Positions 22,140-32,386 of a DNA stretch of 64,000 bases are shown one piece after another. The position numbers were made by a program, and so were the translations under genes. Origin of the DNA: Pollenia angustigena (Eukaryota; Arthropoda; Insecta; Diptera; Polleniidae); the NCBI GenBank assembly GCA_930367215.1, contig OV884058.1:215988208-216052207 (forward strand), in the 5' to 3' direction. The notes under the pieces were generated by a model, which searched no databases, was not told the DNA's origin, and worked only from the letters and a program-made list of their open reading frames with translations. Each line of letters begins with the position of its first letter. Position 1 is the first letter of the stretch.

Positions 22140-22910
22140 AAATATCGGCCTAATGGCGGCACACCTCCATCCGATGGTCCAAATTTTCGATCACAATGAG
22201 GCATAATTGAGGTTCTCAGCCGTTAATGTGCCGAATTATCTCCTCCTTAAGCTCTTGAATTGTTGCTGGCTTATCGATGTACACTTTTTCTTCAAATAAC
22301 CCCAAAGAAAGAAGTCCAACGGTGTCAAATCACATGATCTAGGCGGCCGATTGACATCGCCACCACGTGAGATTTTGTCGCGCAAAAGAGCCATTGTTTC
22401 GTTAGTTGTGTGGCAAGAACACCGCCCTGTTAAGACCACATATCGTCCATATCCATATCTTTCAGTTCGGGCCATAAAAAAACCTCATTTTGGAAAAAAT
22501 ACGGACAGATGATGCCGCCAGCCTTTAAACCGCACCTCATCACTAAAGATGATTTTCTTGGAAAATTGATCATCCACTGTTGCCATTTCTTGCCACCATT
22601 CTGACCATTGTCGACGTTTGGAATGATCAAGAGGCTTTAGTTCTTGAGTCAAGCAGCAATATTTGCTGCAGTTCGAGCTATACGAGCATGCACTGGGGGT
22701 TTCACATCTCCTAAAGACCCGGTTTGCTCAAATGTTTGCACGATTTTTCCGATTGAACGTACATTTTACGATTAAATTGACCGAAAAAATTACGAAGTGC
22801 ACGATATGCATTTTGATTTGAACGCCCATTTCCATAATAAGCCTGAATAACTTTAACGCATTACTCCATGGTTCTAATTGAGTTAGTCTGAAATTGAGAA
22901 ATGTCAAATG
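22140..22910 (-). pseudogene. Mariner-like transposase relic, copy 1
   Basis: Minus-strand pieces from N to C: QAYYGNGRSNQNAYRALRNF (helix-turn-helix region), an ARIARTAANIAA-like linker, FSDEVRFKGW (first catalytic Asp block), FFQNEVFLWPELKDMDMDDM, TTNETMALLRDKI and NRPPRSCDLTPLDFFLWGYL (second/third catalytic block). The WFQQDGA stretch is damaged and frames shift at least three times. Family: Tc1/mariner superfamily transposases common in insects. Possible short outer ends (ATATCGGCC at about 22141 and 22960) are not convincing. Confidence 0.88.
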
Positions 22911-23130
22911 AAATGCTGAAAAAACTTGACGTTTAGGTGTGGTTCACATTGAATATCGGCCCTTAAAATTTAACCACCTTTTATTTTATTGAGTTGAGCA
23001 AACTAGTAATTGATTGTAAGATTCAAATGATGAACAATTTAAATTTGCACCACGCGGAACTCTTAGTTGTGCTTTTTGTGCATTTCAAAAGCAATTATTT
23101 TAAGCACTTCTAAAATTTAAACTTCTTAAT

Positions 23131-23250
23131 AATTGAAGCACAGCCGCGAATAACGTTCTAAACGCCACATTTTGCAAAAACGGTTTTTTTGCTCTCCTGA
23201 AAAATTTTTATTTTGTAACTTAAAACGTTATTCGCGGCTGTGCTTCAATT
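23131..23250. mobile_element. 120-bp MITE with 27-bp perfect inverted ends
   Basis: AATTGAAGCACAGCCGCGAA and the inverse at 23231-23250 agree over 27 bp (on to TAACGTT). The outer AATT could be either part of the end or a 4-bp target. Confidence 0.85.
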
Positions 23251-23384
23251 GTTGAAAGCGCCTTTGTTTTCAATGACATTATTAACACGGCTAATCAAAT
23301 AAATGAAAGTATCAATGTTATGTTCGCTGTTTTCCCTATGTCAAGATGAATTTGTTGATATAAAAAAAGTTAAACAAAACATCA

Positions 23385-23512
23385 AGTAAAGAATTTCGGG
23401 ATTAACTGAATCCCGGAAATCCCAGGAATGAAAAATTAAATTCTCGAAATTCTGTGAATCCTGGAATTTTTGGGATGGGGATTATAGAATTGACATCCCT
23501 AGTAAAAATTAA
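23385..23512. repeat. Probable hAT-type end rich in CCCGGAAATCCC words
   Basis: Read inversely it starts TAGGGATGTCAATTCTATAA and continues with repeated AATCCC/GGGATT and TTCCAGGA-like words. TAGGGATG is also the terminus of the hAT at 25904. Only one end is seen. Confidence 0.5.
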
Positions 23513-23803
23513 AGGTAGTCTTGGTTTTTGCTCATATCTCAGACTTTTGTGCACCGACCTGGTTTAATTTCAATAGCAAAGGAGTATATGTGAAGATACT
23601 CCCATCATTTCAGGGGTCTTTGGAAAACCCATTTCATCATACACACGGACAGGCGGACTTCGTTAAATCAACCTCACTCCTCATAAAGACCCAAAATATA
23701 CATAGTATGTACATGTACAGGATCTAAGATCAATATTGTAAAACTAACAAGCGGAATGACAAACTAATATATACCCTTTCCATCTGTGGTGAAGGGTATA
23801 ATA
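23513..23803 (+). repeat. Short repeat family, copy with ATACCC hairpin end
   Basis: Blocks ATCTCAGACTTTTGTGCACC, ATAGCAAAGGAGTATATGTG, a GGACAGGCGGACTTCGTTAA tract and the end ATACCCTTTCCA-TCTG-TGGTGAAGGGTATAA, which folds as a hairpin. Related to 13.3 and 16.2 kb. Confidence 0.65.
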
Positions 23804-24753
23804 ACCAACTGAAGGATACCTCCTGCCAGGCTTATGTTTAATAAAGGATTTAATACTTCATTGTTTTTTTTTTTAATTTTTACAAAAGATTCATTATGAT
23901 AAGGGACACCCCAGCTGGCTATAAACAACAATGAAGTTTATGATTAAACATTTGATGTGTGTGCCATAAAATAGTTGATGGCCAAACTAAAACAACATCT
24001 TTAACATATTTTTAAGCAGATAGACTGTACATATTCATCGTATACTCCTAAATATAACAACTTTTAATTACAAAATTAGTCACAGATGCTTAAGCTGGGC
24101 AAGACGATTAATTCTAACGATAATAGAGATTGACCCATAAGACCGCTGCATACTTTTCCACAATGTCAATTATTCATAAACACGAAAGGCAAAAAAATGA
24201 TGGGGTTTTTATATCAGTTCGTTAAATATAATTAAGTGCGTTTGGGTTACAACTGGAAGGGTCGAAAGTTTATAAGACAAAAGTCAAAAAGTATATGCTT
24301 ATTAGTTTAATTAAGATGGTTTTAGAAAAAAAAACAAATCTTTCAAACTGCCCTCCAAAATATTTTGCTATAACGATAATTGTGTAACAGTTGTCTAGTG
24401 CTGAAATCGACTTTGGTACTTAACATGTACGTATCATTAATATGAATATAGGAAAATATTCCCATCCACAACTTTCGTCCATTATAAAAAACAATTAATT
24501 TGTTTAAACCAACAATAACTATAGTAAATTGATAAAAATATTAACATTGTTTTTGCCACATCTTTTTATTATTTAATTATTCATTTATAACAAAGTTATT
24601 AACAGTTATTTCATTAGATTAAAATTTAATAAAAAAAATGTATTAAGAATTTTAAATAAGTTAATGTTAAGCAATTTTCTGCACAATGAATTTTTATATT
24701 TATTATGTTTTCGTATATTAAAAGCAATTGTATGATAATTTAATTGTTTTATG
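23804..24753. other. No feature recognised
   Basis: AT-rich DNA without ORFs over 60 codons that look real, and without element ends. Confidence 0.6.
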
Positions 24754-24755
24754 TA

Positions 24756-25545
24756 CAGTCAGCCTCAATAGAAAGTGTACACCGAACAGGTCGACATTTA
24801 TAAGTCCGTAGATGTTAAAAGGGGGAGAGTACAAAAAATCTGTTTTTATGTTTTTGAAGTGCATTCAGTACTTGTTTATTTTATTAAAAAAAAAATTGTG
24901 ATTTATTTCTTCTTCATTTTCAAATTAACATTAATCTCAGAAAACGCCTTATTTTACGCGTCAAAAAAAAGTGTACAATCTCATATTATTTCCATGTTCC
25001 TGCGTCATAGAGGTAATTTGATCCCTAGTTTTTTGGTTTTTTCTTCTTACAATCATATTACGGATGTTTAATTATCTTTTCTATCTATACTGATCAATTA
25101 AAGTCAAGTTAACTTTGGTTTGTAAACAACAGTCAACATGGGTAAGCAGACTACAGTAAAAACTCGTAATTTAGTGGTAAAATTGGCATCTGAAGGCAAA
25201 TCTTTGAGAGAAATTGGCAGTACTGTTGGCAGATGTCATAATAATTTTAAAAAAAATAATGTATGTACAAAAATGTGAAAAATGTTAAAGACCTTCCACC
25301 CTCTAGCAGACCTTAAACTTTGTCCGACGTGGAAAAGACGACAATAGTGCGAAGAGTAAAGGCTAATCCCTGGCGCAGTACAGTAAAAATAGCAGAGGAA
25401 CGAGCAATAACATTAGGAGCAAGTGTTAGCGACAGTACTATTCGCTAAGCACTACATGAACATGGGATATATCGTAGTGTTCCCAGAAAAAAGCCACTTG
25501 TATCTGTAAAAATCAAAAATATCGTCTGGAATATGCGAATGTAAG
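24756..25545 (+). mobile_element. Tc1-like transposon, 3'-truncated
   Basis: Left end CAGTCAGCCTCAATAGAAAG follows a TA target (24754-24755). A decayed transposase starts with ATG at 25138: MGKQTTVKTRNLVVKLASEG, REIGSTVGR, then in other frames TLSDVEKTTIVRRVKANPWR, VSDSTIR and RSVPRKKPLVSVKN, LEYAN. These are the paired-like HTH domains of Tc1 proteins. The DDE domain is missing; the sequence changes at about 25545 to the element at 25552. Confidence 0.85.
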
Positions 25546-25551
25546 ATGAGA

Positions 25552-25803
25552 TAAACTCACTGTTTATTGTTGATGTTTTTTGTTTAAACTTTGATATTGT
25601 TACAAGTAGAACTGTTGCTTATAAGTCTTATACGTTTAACAGTTTTATTTGGTTTAATATCTTTAATTTTCTAAAATCTTTATGGATGAAGTTTCCTGAT
25701 GATCTGGCCTAAGCAACCAGTGAAATGCGCATAGGAATAGATTATCCCATCAACAATAAATTTCAAGTGTTTTTATCAAGAATAAAAACTGGGAATTAAG
25801 CAC
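25552..25803 (+). mobile_element. Inverted-repeat element with ribozyme-like core, copy 1
   Basis: TTTATTGTTGATG near the left is inverted as CATCAACAATAAA near the right, and the right arm continues TTGGGAATT-like to AAGCACG. The whole middle, including GATATTGTTACAAGTA and the CTGATGA...GAAA block, matches 35800-36020. It abuts the broken Tc1 transposase. Confidence 0.75.
25691..25738 (+). ncRNA. Hammerhead-ribozyme-like motif, copy 1
   Basis: CTGATGA (25696-25702) is followed by stem II CTGG/CCAG with a 9-nt loop, then GAAA (25722-25725), a very short stem III within ATGCGCAT, and the NUH cleavage triplet ATA (25731-25733). Stem I pairs GTTTC (25691-25695) with GGAAT (25734-25738), two pairs being G-U. 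All conserved core nucleotides of the hammerhead are present. Short stem III resembles the minimal hammerheads described in Penelope-like retroelements. Activity is not shown. Confidence 0.65.
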
Positions 25804-25903
25804 GAATAACAAAATCTTTTGAAATTATTTAAATTTATAAAAAATTAGAGACAAACTTATAAACGATACTACAACACTACATGTACTTTGCAAAAATAAT
25901 AAA

Positions 25904-26812
25904 TAGGGATGAGATTTTCATGCACTAAAAAGTTGAAAATATGCGCATTAAATATGCACTAAAAAGTCCAAAATATGCATTAAAAAATAAAAAAAATGCA
26001 CTTAAAACTTAAACATTTTCAATAAAAATGCGTTTTTTTAATTTTATTTAAAAGGTTCAATATTTTTTAAAACTTAATTTTAATTACTAATTTAAACATA
26101 AACAAATAAATACTTTTTTATATTATCAAAAGTTAACCTATTCGGACACAAAAAACTTTTGCACATGAAAAATAAACTCACAACGTCAACTGATGTTATA
26201 GGAGCATGCTTTAAGGATGCTAATTCATTTATAGACTATACATATTTTTTCTAATTCAGAAAACGTTTTTTGAAAAACGTTTTGGATTTTTTGTTTAATT
26301 TGCAGGGATATTCTTTATTCACATTGTTAATTTTACTTTCTGCAATATCAATTAATTTGAGCTGTCTATTTAGTGAACTAGATTCCTCCTATTTAGTGAA
26401 CTAAATTCCTTCAATTTAGTTATTGTTTCACCAACATATCCGTAGTTGAAAAATACAAATGCTAATTGATCTTTTACTTTTTTAGTTGCATAAGCATCGG
26501 TAGCAACAAGTTCTTTTATAACATTTTTAAATTGCTCAAAGTTTTATGAATATTATTCTACACCTGGTTCCCCATCGTGTTAATACTGGCTGCGGTGGTA
26601 ACAGTACAAAAGATACATTTCATTCAAAAAAAATTTATGTTTTGATTTGAAAATGCTTATTGATAGTATGTAAATTAAAAAAATATATCCCTCAAAAATG
26701 ATAAAATATGCCAAAAAATGCATTTAAAACCAAAATATGCAAAAATATGCATTTTAACCAAAATATGCAACAATATGCAAAAACATGCATTTGCATGGAA
26801 ATCGCATCCCTA
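25904..26812 (-). mobile_element. hAT-1 family, internally deleted copy
   Basis: Ends TAGGGATGAGATTTTCATGC and, from the right, TAGGGATGCGATTTCCATGC are flanked by the perfect 8-bp duplication ATAATAAA (25896-25903, 26813-26820). AAAATATGC words cluster at both ends as in the 913-3711 element. Residual minus-strand coding includes TRWGT near 26570 and the segment matching VTSVDV near 26190; the 5' two thirds of the transposase are gone. Confidence 0.93.
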
Positions 26813-26888
26813 ATAATAAACTACATATTTACTAAAAAAAAATTTTTTTAATACAAAAAGTAGCTTTTATTAAAAAGTACGCCTGTAT

Positions 26889-26998
26889 TTATAAAAAAAA
26901 ATTTAAATTTAATTAAGGTTTACAAAACAAACTTTGTATGAAAATTCTCATTAAAAAACGTTTGTTAAATTTAATAATCGTTTATAAATACGGGGGGT
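26889..26998 (-). mobile_element. 115-bp MITE, copy 2
   Basis: GCCTGTATTTATAAA to TTTATAAATACGGGGG; its inverse aligns end to end with 15324-15439, with shared central AATTTTCATA and TTTAACAAACGTTT-like blocks. Confidence 0.75.
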
Positions 26999-27517
26999 AC
27001 TGTCTAGACAACTTTTAACATCAATTTTCAAATCACACTATTTGATACTTTTTTGATGCCAATTTAAAGTAAAATATCTATATTTTATAATAATATAATT
27101 TTTTAGAAGTAAGCTTGAATATAAATTTGTTGTGCACTTCGAAGCATTAAGATTCATAGATTTGGCGCGAACAGAAAATTCATACGTGGTAACACTTGTT
27201 CAAAACAGCTGTTATTGCCAGATTGTGATCATATTTTTATTTTGTATATTGAACTGCAAACATTTATCAATCAGCGATATAAAAAAAAGTAAGTAAGAAA
27301 GTAATCAGCATTGTTGATTTTAAAAACCCAATGTTAACATGTTGCACCCGTCATGCAAAACGTATAAAAGTCTATTTTTTCATAGAAAAAGTCAAAGACA
27401 AATAAAAATCTATCAAAGTTAAGTGTATATTCTGGTTAATGTTGAAATAACGTCAATTCATAATGGTTGCACCCGTCATCATAATATTTGAAGGACAGAA
27501 ATGACTTTTAGCATTAT

Positions 27518-28200
27518 TCACCCCTATCGTGAATAACAAGTGGAATTTTTGTTCCCATGAAATTTTCATTCCCCTCGAAGGGAAAAAAGCAATCGTGAAT
27601 TTCGTGTGAAAAATTTTTCACGCTATCAGTTCCAGTGAATGTAAAAAAAAGAAGAAAGATTAAAAAAATTTAAAATCAATGAAATTTATGTTTAAAAATA
27701 TACAAGTATATACTTAGTTTAAAGAAAAGTTTAAACAATAAAGCAAAATATTTAGTATTGGAGGGATAGTTTGATTACAACGTTAGTTTTATGCACTTTT
27801 TAAATTTTATGTAGTAAAATATTTTCCAAAATTCTGCCACCAAGTCTGTCGAAAGCTTCACAAATCCGCAGGCAATCGACCTATTGTTTTGCATTTTGTT
27901 GAACAATATATCGGTTTGTTTGTCATTAACTTTATTAACACTTAATATTTGATTTATAGGAGAAACTACTTACATGCATGTTCTGTTCCCTAGCAAAAAT
28001 AAAGTGAGAAAATCTAAAGGAAATGCGAACAAATTACGAGGGAAAAAATTTTTCACGATAAGGGGAATTTTATTCCCGTGAACATTTTTTCACGTTATTA
28101 ATCTTCTTTGAATTACATTTTTTCATGGGAGTTGTTCATGATCGCAAATATGTGAAAAGGGGAAAAATTACGAGGGGAAAATTATTCACGATAGGGGTGA
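27518..28200. mobile_element. MITE with TCACCCCTATCGTGAATAA ends
   Basis: TCACCCCTATCGTGAATAA at the left and TTATTCACGATAGGGGTGA at the right are perfect 19-bp inverted ends, with internal echoes (CACGATAAGGGG, CGTGAA). TTAT on both sides could be a 4-bp target duplication. Non-coding. Confidence 0.88.
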
Positions 28201-28262
28201 TTATATAATTGATCATATTTCATATTTTCATTTTAATTTTCATATTGATCATGTAGGCAAAT

Positions 28263-29162
28263 ATGGAGACAGTTCAACAAAAGTGCAGACGGAAGCGAAA
28301 ACAAAATCCTGAAAAGTATGCAGACCATTTGCAAAGGGAAAGAGCTCGTGACTCCAAACGGAGAGCAGCCATGAAAATGGAGTCGGATGAAAATTTCAAG
28401 AAATTGGAGAGAGAAAAGTCTAAGGAAATAATGCCGGAAACTAGAAAGCGGCGTAAAGAAAATGACATTGATAAAGCGAGCACTAGTTGCAAGAGTGGCT
28501 GCACATTGGGTAAGGCAGTGGCAAAAGTGAAACGTAACCTGCCTACTAGCCCCACTAAAGCTAAAGCTGTTGTGAAAAAATAGCTTGTGAATTCCAAATT
28601 GCTGTACCTTCTGAAATTGTATCGGCTAACGGAATGCCTTGGAAACTCACGACAGAGTAAAAACAACAGATTTCTGATTTCTATAACAGGGATGATATTA
28701 TCAGACAAATGCCTGCCTGGAATGAAGGATGTAAAATCTTTTAAGTCAAATGTGGGAATAAAAGAGAAAATGCAGAGAGCATCAGTGAAGCCTTTGAAGT
28801 TTTTAAAACTTTGTACGCCAAAACATCTTTATGTATGAGTTTTTTTTTATAAAGAGAGGCCTGCGTATATTTTGCCTGAAAGCCATACTCCTCATAATGT
28901 TTGTGTATTTATAACACACTCAAACTTTATTGCGCTTCTTGAAATTATTTCGAAGAATTCGGATTTTCCACAATCGCATAGAGAGTTTCTTAACAAAATA
29001 TCGTGTAATACTAATAACGAAGATTGCATGTCAAACAATTGTGAAGAGTGCAAAGAATTAAATATTTGGGATATTGCCCTAGATTCAAATTCTATTGTGC
29101 GTTGGAAGACCTGGATTTATCAGCAAAAGAGACCAAAACAGATCACAAAAGAGTTGGGATAA
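28263..29162 (+). pseudogene. Transposon-type protein with HNVCV motif, frameshifted
   Basis: A first frame (106 codons, 28263-28583) is strongly basic: RRKRKQNPEKYADHLQRERA and so on. After frame changes come ISDFYNRDDIIRQMP, LPGMKDVKSF, then PESHTPHNVCVFITHSNF near 28875-28930 and CMSNNCEEC near 29030-29055. Widespread uncharacterised invertebrate proteins have this order (basic N-terminus, FYxxDDxSR, PGxKD, HNVCVC, CxxxxCxxC), which I associate with mobile DNA but cannot place in a superfamily. At least two frameshifts. Confidence 0.65.
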
Positions 29163-29850
29163 GGACGATTTGAAACCGATTTCATGCTTGATTAACAACA
29201 TGCTGATGTATCTATTGAAATAACTTACATACGGTCTAACCGCTATAATTTTCGTATTGAAAAGTGAATTTTTTATTGTTTATTTTTACCTTTTCTTAAT
29301 AATTTTAACATATTTGAAAAAAGGAATTAATTGAGTTTTTGCTGATTTTTAATTAATGACAAATGAATTTTTTATTGTGTATTTTTTTTTTGGTTGATTA
29401 ATAAATAACAACATTTTGAATAATTATGTGAAAATAAAGAAGAAAAAAATTCATTTTTGTTTAGTTATTTTAGACGCGTTGTACCCGTCATAATTGCATG
29501 TTGCACCCGTCACGGCTTAAAGAGCAAATTATGTACTTATTACTGGTTTACATTTCTCTACGATGTTTGATTTGATAATCATCGTGTGATATCTCATCTT
29601 TCGCAATAAAAAAGAATAATACAGTAAAAGTTTAAAATTTAACAGAGTTTTGTGTTTTTGTGGTATGATCTTATGAAAGTGGGTCGATTTGGTTGCACCC
29701 GTCATGCAAATAGATAACAATAGTATATAAAAAAATGGTACCCCTTCTAAAAATAACTTAATTGCAAATGTGTTTCTTTTTATAAGTAAAAGTCGTTTAA
29801 AACGTCTAAATGTTGCACCCGTCGGAGTAGAATCGCCCACTTGTTATTAA

Positions 29851-30192
29851 AGCCTAGATTACACTATCTCACAAGTCTTACGTATTCCATAAAACTTTGT
29901 GAGATAGAAATCTAATAAGTTTTGATGCGACTGTCAAAAAATCTAATGTAACATGATAGTTTGTGTTCACACCATCACACAAATAACACATGAAATAAAA
30001 TGCAACCCTGATCCAATGAAAAGTATTATTGTTTAGATATTTTTCAAAAAACGATGAAGTCGTATGGGATGTCAAACTTTTTTCATAATAATTGTCATTT
30101 TCGTGATACATTGCATTCACACTATCACACTTTGTCATATTACTTGAGTTTTTGACATGTATTAATACAAAGTATAATAGTGTAATCTAGCC
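29851..30192. mobile_element. TTAA-flanked MITE (GCCTAGATTACACTAT ends)
   Basis: TTAA (29847-29850) AGCCTAGATTACACTAT at the left; ATAGTGTAATCTAGCC TTAA (30193-30196) at the right. Internal CACACTATCACAC-like words repeat. Non-coding. Confidence 0.88.
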
Positions 30193-30196
30193 TTAA

Positions 30197-31035
30197 GAAG
30201 CACTTGTTAATTAGAAGCACTTGTTATTAAGAAGCACTTGTTATTATGAAAATACCTGTTCAAAAGGTACTCTTTATTCAAAAGGTGCTTTTAATTAAAA
30301 AGGTACTTTTTATTAAAAAGGTACTTTTTATTAAAAAGGTACTTTTTATTAAAAAGGTACTTTTTATTAAAAAGGTACTTTTTATTAAAAAGGTACTTTT
30401 TATTAAAAAGGTACTTTTTATTAAAAAGGTATTTTTATTAAAAAGGTACTTTTTATTAAAAAGGTACTTTTTATTAAAAAGGTGATTTTTATTAAAAAGG
30501 TACTTTTTATTAAAAAGGTGATTTTTATTAAAAAGGTACTTTTTATTAAAAAGGTACTTTTTATTAAAAAGGTACTTTTTATTAAAAAGGTACTTTTTAT
30601 TAAAAAGGTACTTTTTATTAAAAAGGTACTTTTTATTAAAAAGGTACTTTTTATTAAAAAGGTACTTTTTATTAAAAAGGTACTTCTTATTAAAAAGGTA
30701 CTTTTTATTAAAAATGACTTTTTATTAAAAATGAATTTTTATTAAAAAGGTACTTTTTATTCAAAAAGTACTTTCTATTAAAAAGTTACTTTTTATTAAA
30801 AAGGTACTATTTTTTTAATAAAAATAAACTTTTTATTCAAAAGGTACTTTCTCTTAAAAATATACTTTTTATTCAAAAGTTACTCTTTTATTAAAAATAT
30901 ACTTTTTATTAAAAATATACTTTTTATTTAAAAGTTACTTTTTATTAAGTAGGCACTTTTTATTAAAAAGGTACTTTATAATAAAAATGTACTTTTTATT
31001 AAAAACGGTCGTTTTATTAAAAAGGTACTTTGTAT
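30197..31035 (+). repeat. 18-bp minisatellite, about 45 units
   Basis: Core unit AAAAAGGTACTTTTTATT repeats almost without change from about 30296 to 30715 and decays on both sides; the left edge is a 17-bp precursor-like unit AAGAAGCACTTGTTATT. The unit is partly self-complementary. Its apparent protein (FIKKVL repeated) is an artefact of an 18-bp period. Confidence 0.97.
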
Positions 31036-31188
31036 TTATTTTTTATTCTTTAATTATTTCTTACTTTATTGAAATCATTGTTCAAAAAAAAAACAGCAAA
31101 GTACAGCGAGATAGTATACCATATCGTATTTTGCCATTAACAGTACACATAGTACAGTATACAAAATAAAAAAAATTATTTGTGTTTG

Positions 31189-32371
31189 AAAATGGGAATA
31201 ATTTCCTTCCGAAGGTAACTTTATATTATATTCAACATTTTTCATTTTTCGAATTTATTCTATGAGCTATATTTCAGTTATGTATTTTATAAAGCTTTTT
31301 TGTAATAGTTCTATTCCTACAATTTTTCAGAAATTACTTTATACACTACCAGACTATTATATTGTATTTTCTTTTTACATTTTACCTTAGCTTTCCGTTG
31401 GAAAGCAATGAGGTATATTGAATGTACAGAAAAATTTACAATTATTAGACACCAGCAGAATGTAATGCATTTTCTGGCCCGCTACGGCCGTCGTCCGCAT
31501 TCTTTGTGTCTCACTGGATAGTGCTACTTTATAAATTGAATGTATTTAACTCAACTATTTTAACAAATAGAAATTGGGAATTATTTCCTTCCGAAGGTAA
31601 CTTTATATTATATTCAAAATTTTTCATTTTTCGAATTTATTCTATGAGCTTAATTTCAGTTATGTATTTTATAAAGCTTTTTTGTAATAGTTCTATTCCT
31701 ACAATTTTTCAGAAATGACTTTATACACTACCAGACTATTATATTGTATTTTCTTTTTACATTTTACCTTAGCTTTCCGTTGGAAAGCAATGAGGTATAT
31801 TGAATGTACCTCATTGCTTTCCAACGGAAAGCTAAGGTAAAATGTAAAAAGAAAATACAATATAATAGTCTGGTAGTGTATAAAGTCATTTCTGAAAAAT
31901 TGTAGGAATAGAACTATTACAAAAAAGCTTTATAAAATACATAACTGAAATTAAGCTCATAGAATAAATTCGAAAAATGAAAAATTTTGAATATAATATA
32001 AAGTTACCTTCGGAAGGAAATAATTCCCAATTTCTATTTGTTAAAATAGTTGAGTTAAATACATTCAATTTATAAAGTAGCACTATCCAGTGAGACACAA
32101 AGAATGCTGACGACGGCCGTAGCGGGCCAGAAAATGCATTACATTCTGCTGGTGTCTAATAATTGTAAATTTTTCTGTACATTCAATATACCTCATTGCT
32201 TTCCAAGGGAAAGCTAAGGTAAAATGTAAAAAGAAAATACAATATAATAGTCTGGTAGTGTGTAAAGTCATTTCTGAAAAATTGTAGGAATAGAACTATT
32301 ACAAAAAAGCTTTATAAAATACATAACTGAAATTTAGCTCATAGAATAAATTCGAAAAATGAAAAATGTTG
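31189..32371. repeat. Near-perfect 1.18-kb palindrome with A-B-A arms
   Basis: The sequence folds about 31804: 31234-31803 matches the inverse of 31805-32370 with only a few differences (for example GTCCGCAT versus GTCAGCAT). Each arm is itself A (about 238 bp, with CCTTCCGAAGG and AGCTTTCCGTTGG) - B (about 145 bp) - A. The identical 70-codon frames on opposite strands come from this symmetry. AATTATTTGTGTTTG flanks both sides (31174-31188, 32372-32386). Confidence 0.93.
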
Positions 32372-32386
32372 AATTATTTGTGTTTG

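Larger units (their letters stand above)
27340..29835 (+). mobile_element. Putative element marked by GTTGCACCCGTCA repeats
   Basis: GTTGCACCCGTC occurs in the same orientation at about 27345, 27467, 29501, 29693 and 29813, with GTTGTACCCGTCA at 29479. The copies bracket a broken protein gene (28263-29162) and a nested MITE. Direct, not inverted, spacing suggests subterminal binding sites. The right end may be at the GGGCGATT-like sequence near 29835; the left end is not found. Confidence 0.55.

Noticed and set aside
28274..28708. 144-codon antisense frame opposite the basic ORF
   Set aside because: A shadow of the K/R-rich coding strand; the sense frame carries the recognisable blocks.
30246..30745. 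Two open frames of 79 and 87 codons with FIKKVL repeats
   Set aside because: They are translations of an 18-bp satellite; length is due to the period being a multiple of three.
31506..32098. Identical 70-codon proteins on opposite strands
   Set aside because: Produced by the palindrome; no domain or codon signal, and no separate evidence of coding.
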